A stretch of DNA of 12,639 nt from Lachnospiraceae bacterium (lineage in GTDB: Bacteria > Bacillota > Clostridia > Lachnospirales > Lachnospiraceae). Below the pieces are notes generated by a model that was not told the origin of the DNA, made no database searches, and saw nothing but the letters and a program-made list of their open reading frames with translations. Of this stretch, positions 1 to 5,606 are shown piece after piece. The DNA lies in the NCBI GenBank assembly GCA_900766575.1, contig CAAFVW010000161.1, positions 1-12,639 of the forward strand. Direction: 5' to 3'. Within the stretch, counting starts at the first letter, position 1, and every line of letters begins with the position of its first letter. Both the position numbers and the translations under genes were made by a program.

Positions 1-9
1 GGCAGCATT

Positions 10-1503
10 ATGCAAGATTTCTTAAAAATTAATGACAATGATAATGTAGTCGTAGCATTAAATACGATTCCTGCCGGTGAGCAGATCACAGTCTCTGCAG
101 GTGACGGTTCTAAGACCGTTACCGCCAGAGAGGAGATCCCCGCAGGACACAAAATGGCAATTTTTGATATTCCCGAAGGTGGCGAAGTTATCAAATACGG
201 TTACCGTATCGGTAATGCCAAAGAAAACATCACAGAGGGAAGCTGGATTCATACCCACAATGTAAAGACCGCCCTGGGGGATCTGCTGGAGTACACTTAC
301 AACCCCACTCCCGTAGAGGAGAAAAAGACGGAGGATGTGACTTTCATGGGCTTCCATCGTCCGGATGGCAAAGTGGGCGTTCGTAACGAGATCTGGGTCA
401 TCCCTACCGTAGGTTGTGTCAACAACGTGGCAACCGCTATTGCAAAGCAGGCAAACGCTTTCGTAAAGGGCAGCGTGGAAGAAGTTATCGCATTCCCTCA
501 TCCTTACGGCTGCTCCCAGATGGGTGATGACCAGGAGCATACCCGTAAGATTCTGGCAGACCTGATCAACCATCCCAATGCAGGCGGTGTTCTGGTACTG
601 GGACTGGGTTGCGAGAACAGCAACATTGATGTGCTAAAGCCTTATATCGGCGATTACGATGAGAATCGTGTAAAATTCCTGGTATGTCAGGAACACGAGG
701 ATGAGATCGCAGACTCTGTAGAGATTATCAAGGGTCTGATTGAGTACGCTTCCAGGTTCGAGAGAGAACCTATCAGCGTCAGCAAGCTGGTCATCGGTAT
801 GAAGTGCGGCGGAAGTGATGGTTTGTCCGGTATTACCGCGAACCCTCTGGTAGGACGTTTCTCCGATCTGCTGATCTCCAAGGGCGGTACTACCATCCTG
901 ACCGAGGTTCCCGAGATGTTCGGTGCAGAGACGATTCTGATGAACCGTTGTGCAAATGAGGAACTGTTCCACCAGACCGTAGATCTGATCAACGACTTCA
1001 AGAACTATTTCAAGAGTCACAATCAGACCATCTACGAGAATCCTTCTCCTGGTAATAAAAAGGGTGGTATCTCCACACTGGAGGACAAGTCCCTGGGATG
1101 TACCCAGAAGTCCGGAAGTGCTCTGGTCAAGGGCGTATTGCAGTATGGCGATACGGTGAAGACTCCGGGATTAAACCTTCTGTCCGCACCGGGCAACGAT
1201 CTGGTAGCAGCTACCGCACTGGCAGCCGCAGGAGCACATATCGTACTGTTTACCACAGGACGGGGAACACCTTTTGCATCTCCGGTTCCTACCATGAAGA
1301 TCGCTACCAATTCCCGTCTGGCAGGCAAAAAGTCCAACTGGATCGATTTCAATGCCGGCGTACTGGTAGAGGATAAGACCATGGAAGAGGAGACAAAAGC
1401 TCTGTTTGATCTGGTAGTAGAGACCGCTTCCGGCAGACAGGTATGCAGCGAAGCAGCAGGCTTCCATGATATGGCTATTTTCAAACAGGGTGTAACTCTG
1501 TAA
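10..1503 (+). CDS. uxaA: Altronate dehydratase (UxaA)
   Basis: UxaA dehydrates D-altronate to 2-keto-3-deoxy-D-gluconate in the cytoplasm, the third step of the galacturonate isomerase pathway. The 497 residues match the usual length of about 495. An N-terminal SAF-like domain (about residues 1-95) is followed by the large catalytic domain, which opens with GFHRPDGKVGVRN at about 113-126. Further family signatures are PHPYGCSQ (163-170), GLGCEN, KCGGSDGLSG (265-274), SLGCTQKSG (361-369) and FTTGRGTPFASP (414-425). C168, C266 and C364 are the likely metal or active-site neighbourhood, by family knowledge. Only nine bases precede the ATG; the GG at 1-2 could be the end of a ribosome binding site cut by the window edge. 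It is the first visible gene of a pectin operon, and its upstream partners (uxaB/uxaC) would lie outside. Galactarate dehydratase (GarD) is a related alternative, but length and neighbours favour UxaA. Confidence 0.94.
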   Translation: MQDFLKINDNDNVVVALNTIPAGEQITVSAGDGSKTVTAREEIPAGHKMAIFDIPEGGEVIKYGYRIGNAKENITEGSWIHTHNVKTALGDLLEYTYNPTPVEEKKTEDVTFMGFHRPDGKVGVRNEIWVIPTVGCVNNVATAIAKQANAFVKGSVEEVIAFPHPYGCSQMGDDQEHTRKILADLINHPNAGGVLVLGLGCENSNIDVLKPYIGDYDENRVKFLVCQEHEDEIADSVEIIKGLIEYASRFEREPISVSKLVIGMKCGGSDGLSGITANPLVGRFSDLLISKGGTTILTEVPEMFGAETILMNRCANEELFHQTVDLINDFKNYFKSHNQTIYENPSPGNKKGGISTLEDKSLGCTQKSGSALVKGVLQYGDTVKTPGLNLLSAPGNDLVAATALAAAGAHIVLFTTGRGTPFASPVPTMKIATNSRLAGKKSNWIDFNAGVLVEDKTMEEETKALFDLVVETASGRQVCSEAAGFHDMAIFKQGVTL

Positions 1504-1517
1504 GAATCATAAGTAAG

Positions 1518-1565
1518 AAACGGCGTTCTTTTGTTACAGCAAGCGTGCAGGGGAACGCTGTTTTT
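1518..1565 (+). terminator. Hairpin plus T-run after uxaA, possible internal attenuating terminator
   Basis: A 10-bp stem (1519-1528 with 1553-1562, one G-U pair) encloses a 24-base loop and runs straight into TTTTT at 1561-1565. It lies 15 bases after the uxaA stop and ends four bases before the AGGAGG of the next gene, leaving no room for a promoter between them. The downstream genes therefore seem to depend on read-through, so this is probably a partial terminator that sets uxaA above the rest of the operon. It could instead protect the 3' end of a processed uxaA message. Confidence 0.6.
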
Positions 1566-1578
1566 GATAGGAGGAACA

Positions 1579-2058
1579 ATGACAGCACAGGAAATCAAGG
1601 CACTTCCCCGGACAGAGGAAGGACTGTTTGATCTGGCAGCCGTACAGCAAAACAACGGTCTGCGGAATATTTATCAGGCGGCGGATATGGTGTATCCTGT
1701 CTATGCGGCCTATGAGACCACTGAGAATAAAAAAGAAGGTTATCCGGATATCATGGCACAGATGCGTATGCTGAAAAAGTATGTGGAAAAGGAATTCAGT
1801 GCAGAGAATGGTGCGGATTATACCGCAGCCATGCTGCATACCGTGGAACAGATCAGCCCGGAGATTTATGAGAACTACAGAGAGCTTCTGGATGATTTCC
1901 GCGGCGCGGTAAAATGTATGCTGGAGCAGTATTACGATGCCGGAACGAAAAAATTTACCATGGACGAAGTATCCGAAAAGGTATTTTGTGATGCGGTACA
2001 GAAAGCATGTGCAGAGTATCTGCTGTTAGCGGAAAAATACCAGGAATGTATCAGATAG
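1579..2058 (+). CDS. Hypothetical 159-aa helical protein, possible degenerate GH105-like fragment
   Basis: This is a small protein of unassigned function in the pectin operon. The start is ATG 1579 because a perfect AGGAGG (1569-1574) lies five bases upstream; an upstream TTG at 1531 lies inside the preceding hairpin and has no such site. There is no signal peptide or membrane segment, and the sequence looks almost entirely alpha-helical. By eye, residues 29-60 (NIYQAADMVYPVYAAYE... GYPDIMAQ) resemble the segment around the catalytic Asp of GH105/GH88 unsaturated uronyl hydrolases. Residues 82-155 (QISPEIYENYRELLDDF..., ending in AEKY) resemble the later helices of that alpha/alpha barrel. 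The intervening catalytic half is absent, and the position of the usual Asp before the Met appears to be Q33. It may be a shrunken non-enzymatic descendant, or a helper or sugar-binding protein. The resemblance is from memory and unconfirmed. It ends 19 bases before the GH28 gene. Confidence 0.8.
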   Translation: MTAQEIKALPRTEEGLFDLAAVQQNNGLRNIYQAADMVYPVYAAYETTENKKEGYPDIMAQMRMLKKYVEKEFSAENGADYTAAMLHTVEQISPEIYENYRELLDDFRGAVKCMLEQYYDAGTKKFTMDEVSEKVFCDAVQKACAEYLLLAEKYQECIR

Positions 2059-2077
2059 AGACGAGAGGAAACAGCGC

Positions 2078-3634
2078 ATGGAAATCAAACATATTATGCA
2101 TACTGCCCGCAGCGCGACCATAGAGATTGCAGACGGCGGCAGATATTTTACAAAACAGCCTGTGGAATTACGGGTAAACGGTGAGACTGCATTGACCACG
2201 GAGAATACCATCACTTCCCTGTACGGACTTCATCCGGATCAGAAATATGTAGTGGAAGCTTATGTGAACGGAGAAAAGCAGGGAGAAGTATCGTTCAAGA
2301 CGGATTATGAATATGTAACTCTGGATGTGACCAGATTCGGTGCAAAAGGTGACGGTGAGCATGACGATACCCATTTTATCCAGGCGGCCATTATGGCATG
2401 TCCGGAAAGCAGCAGAGTGTATTTTCCCGCGGGAACCTATCGCATCACCAGTCTGTTCCTGAAGAGCCATATCCGTATCGAACTGGCAGAGGGTGCGGAG
2501 CTGAAAGCTTTCACCGACAGAGAGAAATTCCCGGTTTTCCCCGGTATGCTGCAGAGCTATGATGAGACCGACGAGTATAATCTCGGTACGTGGGAAGGCA
2601 ATCCGTTGCCTATGTTTTCCGGAATTATCTGTGGTATCGGTGCAGAAGATGTAGTGATTTACGGACAGGGTAAGATCAATGGCAATGCCTCAAAAGAAAA
2701 CTGGTGGAAGAATCCCAAGGTCATGAACATTGCGTTCCGTCCCAGACTGTTCTTCATCAGCGGATGTAAGAATGTGACGCTGCAGGGCGTAACCTTCTGC
2801 AATTCTCCTTCCTGGACGTTGCATCCCTACTTCAGTAATGATCTGAAATTCATCGGTGTGACTGTGCAGAATCCCAGTGATTCGCCCAATACCGACGGAC
2901 TGGACCCGGAATCCTGCAAAAATGTGGAAATTCTGGGCGTGCGCTTCTCTCTGGGAGATGACTGCATCGCGGTTAAGAGCGGCAAGATTTATATGGGTAA
3001 AAAGCACAGGACGCCTTCCGAGAACATTCACATCCGCCAGTGCCTCATGGAGAATGGACATGGCGCAGTGACACTGGGAAGTGAAATGGCAGGCGGCGTA
3101 GTGAATCTGACTGTGGAAGACTGTATTTTCCGCCATACAGACAGAGGATTGCGGATTAAGACTCGTCGTGGCAGAGGAAAAGATGCAATCCTCAGCAACA
3201 TTATTTTCCGCAATCTGACCCTGGATCATGTCATGACACCTTTGGTTGTGAACTGTTTCTATTTCTGCGATCCCGACGGCAAGACGACCTATGTACAGTC
3301 CAGAGATGTTTACCCTGTGGATGACAGAACCCCGCAGGTAAAGAAAATGGTGTTCGAGAACATGGAGTGCACGAATTGTCATGTGGCAGCTGCATTCTTT
3401 GACGGACTTCCGGAGCAGAAGATTGAGGAAATCTACATGAAAGATATTTCCATCAGCTATGCTGAGAATGCCAAATGTGATGTCCCTGCAATGTCCGAAG
3501 GCGTGGAGAAGAGCAGCAAACGCGGACTGTTCGCCAGAAATGTGTCAAAGCTCACATTGGATAACGTGAAGATTGAAGGCCAGGCCGGAGAGGCTTACGA
3601 GCTGGAAGGCGTGGACGAACTGATCCAGAGATAA
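2078..3634 (+). CDS. Cytoplasmic GH28 polygalacturonase (likely exo-acting) with N-terminal beta-sandwich domain
   Basis: A GH28 glycosidase that cleaves alpha-1,4 bonds in polygalacturonate or oligogalacturonides by inversion. The 518 residues begin with an Fn3-like beta domain (about 10-80), as in exo-polygalacturonases with an N-terminal Fn3, followed by the right-handed beta-helix opening with VTRFGAKGDGEHDD (about 84-97). All GH28 catalytic signatures are present: NTD at 271-273, GDD at 293-295, GHG at 327-329 and RIK at 359-361. D273, D294 and D295 are the expected acid/base residues, with H328, R359 and K361 binding substrate. The N-terminus (MEIKHIMHTARSATIE) has no signal peptide, so it should act in the cytoplasm on imported oligosaccharides. 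That fits its position between UxaA and a sugar isomerase. GAGAGGA at 2063-2069 is eight bases before the ATG. Specificity for galacturonate, xylogalacturonan or rhamnogalacturonan cannot be read from sequence. Confidence 0.92.
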   Translation: MEIKHIMHTARSATIEIADGGRYFTKQPVELRVNGETALTTENTITSLYGLHPDQKYVVEAYVNGEKQGEVSFKTDYEYVTLDVTRFGAKGDGEHDDTHFIQAAIMACPESSRVYFPAGTYRITSLFLKSHIRIELAEGAELKAFTDREKFPVFPGMLQSYDETDEYNLGTWEGNPLPMFSGIICGIGAEDVVIYGQGKINGNASKENWWKNPKVMNIAFRPRLFFISGCKNVTLQGVTFCNSPSWTLHPYFSNDLKFIGVTVQNPSDSPNTDGLDPESCKNVEILGVRFSLGDDCIAVKSGKIYMGKKHRTPSENIHIRQCLMENGHGAVTLGSEMAGGVVNLTVEDCIFRHTDRGLRIKTRRGRGKDAILSNIIFRNLTLDHVMTPLVVNCFYFCDPDGKTTYVQSRDVYPVDDRTPQVKKMVFENMECTNCHVAAAFFDGLPEQKIEEIYMKDISISYAENAKCDVPAMSEGVEKSSKRGLFARNVSKLTLDNVKIEGQAGEAYELEGVDELIQR

Positions 3635-3680
3635 CCGGAGCAGCATAATTTTTAAATATGGCGAAAAGATGGAGGAAAAT

Positions 3681-4517
3681 ATGCAGTTAGGAATCCGTTT
3701 ACATGATACGAAAAAGCTCCCTTTTGAGGAGCGTATTGCCAATGTGCATGAGCTTGGCTTTGCCTGCGGACATCTGGCTCCGGGCAAGGTGATCAGTGAA
3801 TTTCCCACCACGGATGAGGCACTGACTCCGGGGCTTGCCATGTACATGAAAAATGTATTTGCAAAAAATCAGGTGGATGTTGCGGTGCTGGGGTGTTACC
3901 TGAATCTGGCGAATCCCAATCCGGAACAGCTGAAGAAGATTATACACCGTTATATGGCACACATCCGCTTCGCTTCCTGGCTGGGATGCGGTGTCGTGGG
4001 AACCGAGACCGGTGCGCCCAATGAGACATATACCGCAGTACCCGAATGTCATGGGGAAGAGGCATTGCAGACCTTTATCACCAATCTTCGTCCGGTTATA
4101 AAATATGCGGAACAGATGGGTGTAGTGCTGGCTATTGAGCCGGTATGGAAGCATATCGTATACAATCCGGCCAGAGCCAGGAGAGTACTGGATGAGATAG
4201 AGTCTCCCAATCTGCAGATCATTCTGGATCCGGTGAATCTGCTGGATTACTGCAATTATAAAGATCAGGTGGCCATCGTGGACGAGGCCATTGATCTGTT
4301 GGGACCGGATGTGGCTATGGTACATCTGAAAGACTTTATTCCGGAAGATGGAAAATTAAAATCTGTGGGCTGCGGTCTGGGACAGATGGATTACACTTCC
4401 GTATTGAAATTCATGAAGGAGCGCAAGCCTTTTATTCATGCAACACTGGAAGATACCACACCGGAAAATAATGTTCAGGTGAAAAATTTTATTCAGGGAC
4501 TCTATGACAATCTGTAA
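3681..4517 (+). CDS. TIM-barrel sugar phosphate isomerase/epimerase family protein (xylose isomerase-like)
   Basis: A 278-residue member of the AP-endonuclease-2/xylose isomerase-like TIM-barrel superfamily, which epimerises or isomerises ketoses and sugar acids using a divalent metal. The usual metal-binding set is visible at the ends of barrel strands: E153 (AIEPVW), D183 (IILDPVNL), H215 (MVHLKD) and E257 (TLED), with a GLGQMD loop between the last two. Start ATG 3681 is preferred because GGAGG (3671-3675) lies five bases upstream. The in-frame ATG at 3669 would overlap that site. It is the last gene of the pectin operon, 46 bases after the GH28 gene, and is followed by a terminator. The context suggests a substrate such as a uronate, tagaturonate, altronate or a related ketose, but this is inference. 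It is not the standard UxaC, UxaB, KduI or UxuA by length or motifs. Confidence 0.88.
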   Translation: MQLGIRLHDTKKLPFEERIANVHELGFACGHLAPGKVISEFPTTDEALTPGLAMYMKNVFAKNQVDVAVLGCYLNLANPNPEQLKKIIHRYMAHIRFASWLGCGVVGTETGAPNETYTAVPECHGEEALQTFITNLRPVIKYAEQMGVVLAIEPVWKHIVYNPARARRVLDEIESPNLQIILDPVNLLDYCNYKDQVAIVDEAIDLLGPDVAMVHLKDFIPEDGKLKSVGCGLGQMDYTSVLKFMKERKPFIHATLEDTTPENNVQVKNFIQGLYDNL

Positions 4518-4531
4518 AGATATGTTATACT
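4504..4531 (+). promoter_or_regulatory. Candidate extended -10 promoter for tcdA
   Basis: ATGACA (4504-4509, five of six matches to TTGACA) is separated by 16 bases from TATACT (4526-4531), which is preceded by TG at 4523-4524 in the extended -10 position. Transcription would start near 4538, upstream of the terminator at 4583-4623, so the transcript must read through that hairpin to reach tcdA or would end as an RNA of roughly 85 nt. The -35 lies inside the last codons of the isomerase gene. Confidence 0.5.
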
Positions 4532-4544
4532 CTTACGAGAGTAT
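4527..4544. promoter_or_regulatory. Perfect 18-bp inverted repeat overlapping the tcdA -10 and start point
   Basis: Arms ATACTCT (4527-4533) and AGAGTAT (4538-4544) are perfect complements around a TACG centre. The left arm covers most of the -10 hexamer and the right arm covers the expected start site. That is a typical operator position for a dimeric repressor. It could instead be a small 5' hairpin in an RNA starting further upstream. The regulator is unknown. Confidence 0.4.
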
Positions 4545-4582
4545 TCCCAGTAAAATAGTAGGAACAACAGAAACGATGATGA

Positions 4583-4623
4583 GAACACATGGGAGACTGA
4601 TAGCATCCCGTGTGTTCTTTTTT
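4583..4623 (+). terminator. Rho-independent terminator ending the pectin operon
   Basis: A 12-bp stem pairs 4583-4594 with 4606-4617 (one G-U pair) around an 11-base loop and is followed by six T at 4618-4623. It lies 65 bases after the isomerase stop and 17 bases before tcdA. It is plus-strand only, as no A-run precedes it. Confidence 0.85.
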
Positions 4624-4640
4624 CTGAGGATGAGGTAGAT

Positions 4641-5399
4641 ATGTTAAATGAATTTTCCAGAACTGAATTATTGATCGGCAAGGAGGCAATGCAGCGTCTG
4701 TACGGAGCCAGGGTGGCGGTATTTGGCATCGGCGGTGTCGGCGGCTATGTGGTGGAGGCTCTGGCCCGCAGCGGTGTGGGTGCTTTTGATCTGGTGGATG
4801 ACGACAAGGTATGCCTGACGAATATCAACAGACAGATTATTGCAACCAGGAAGACCATCGGCAAATACAAAGTGGATGTATGCGAGGAGAGAATCCTGTC
4901 CATCAATCCGGAGGCTAAGGTGACGGTTCACAAGTGCTTCTACCTGCCGGAGACTGCGGATCAGTTTGATTTCTCACAATATGATTATGTCGTGGATGCG
5001 GTGGATACCGTAACGGCGAAGCTGGAGATCATCATGCAGGCGAAGGCTGCGGGCGTTCCCGTCATCAGCTGCATGGGCGCCGGCAACAAGCTGGACCCGA
5101 CTCAGTTCCACGTAGCGGATATTTACAAGACCACCATGTGCCCCTTGGCAAAGGTCATGCGCAGAGAGCTGAAAAAGCGCGGTGTGAAGAAGCTTAAAGT
5201 GGTATATTCCACCGAAGCTTCCGTAAAGCCTCTGGAAAACATGGAAAACAGCTGCAGAACCGGCTGTGTATGCCCTCCCGGTTCCACTCATAAATGTACC
5301 GACAGAAGAGCTATTCCCGGAAGCATTTCTTTTGTTCCGTCTGTAGCGGGACTGATCCTGGCAGGGGAAGTGATCAAGGATCTGATTGCGGAAAAGTAA
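4641..5399 (+). CDS. tcdA: tRNA threonylcarbamoyladenosine dehydratase (TcdA)
   Basis: TcdA uses ATP to dehydrate t6A at position 37 of ANN-decoding tRNAs to its cyclic form ct6A. The 252 residues form an E1-like/ThiF-type Rossmann domain. Visible motifs are the nucleotide loop GIGGVGG (29-35), the acidic DDD (53-55), and the E1 signature NINRQ (61-65). DAVDTVTAK (about 118-126), CMGAGNKLDPT (about 148-158) and the C-terminal GSISFVPSVAGLILAGEV match TcdA (formerly YgdL/CsdL) rather than ThiF or MoeB. ThiF and MoeB would show different C-terminal zinc and catalytic-Cys features. The ATG is preceded by GAGGT at 4632-4636. The nearest upstream element is the operon terminator, and no clear terminator follows the gene. 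Confidence 0.93.
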   Translation: MLNEFSRTELLIGKEAMQRLYGARVAVFGIGGVGGYVVEALARSGVGAFDLVDDDKVCLTNINRQIIATRKTIGKYKVDVCEERILSINPEAKVTVHKCFYLPETADQFDFSQYDYVVDAVDTVTAKLEIIMQAKAAGVPVISCMGAGNKLDPTQFHVADIYKTTMCPLAKVMRRELKKRGVKKLKVVYSTEASVKPLENMENSCRTGCVCPPGSTHKCTDRRAIPGSISFVPSVAGLILAGEVIKDLIAEK

Positions 5400-5447
5400 G
5401 GGATCCTACAACAACTGCACAAAAATGTCACAAATTGAAAAATTCAG

Positions 5448-5476
5448 TTGAGTCGAAGACAATGGTGCGGTATAAT
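5448..5476 (+). promoter_or_regulatory. SigA-type promoter for the chemoreceptor gene
   Basis: TTGAGT (5448-5453) and a perfect TATAAT (5471-5476) are separated by 17 bases. Transcription would start near 5483, giving a leader of about 125 nt before the chemoreceptor ATG. An inverted repeat CAACTG/CAGTTG (5412-5417 and 5445-5450) touches the -35. Confidence 0.72.
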
Positions 5477-5489
5477 TCTTGTATATATT

Positions 5490-5562
5490 TGATACTTACG
5501 GATGGTTTCGTACCGGGTGCTCTCACAGGCCGGTCTGATCTGCGTATATCCGGGCAGTATCA
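5490..5562 (+). promoter_or_regulatory. Potential structured leader RNA of the chemoreceptor mRNA
   Basis: The first part of the predicted leader can fold into nested helices. The outer stem is TGATACT (5490-5496) with AGTATCA (5556-5562), seven perfect pairs. A small internal loop follows, then CGGAT (5499-5503) with ATCCG (5548-5552). Inside lies ACCGG (5512-5516) with CCGGT (5530-5534), extended by GTG/CAC around a CTCT loop. The signatures of the c-di-GMP-I aptamer (GCAAACC, GACGCAAAGCC) are absent, and no other known riboswitch class was matched. The fold was found by eye and could be chance. Confidence 0.35.
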
Positions 5563-5606
5563 TAAATCTTGGGTATTACAAGGGTACAAAGGAGGTTGCT
5601 TTATTC

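Noticed and set aside
1531..1578. TTG start for the hypothetical protein at 1531
   Set aside because: It lies in the loop of the hairpin and has no ribosome site; ATG 1579 has a perfect AGGAGG.
2690..3382. 230-codon minus-strand frame opposite the GH28 gene
   Set aside because: It lies fully inside a gene with intact catalytic motifs on the other strand and shows no recognisable protein features.
3669..3680. ATG 3669 as the start of the isomerase gene
   Set aside because: The GGAGG that serves translation begins within this start codon's last base, so ATG 3681 is the better choice.
5502..5606. Longer N-terminus for the chemoreceptor starting at ATG 5502
   Set aside because: It has no ribosome site, would start about 20 bases after the predicted transcription start inside the structured region, and would add 35 residues not typical for a chemoreceptor. 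ATG 5607 has a strong AAAGGAGGT.
5483..5606. c-di-GMP-I, fluoride or purine riboswitch in the chemoreceptor leader
   Set aside because: The conserved core sequences of these classes could not be found; only generic nested pairing is visible.
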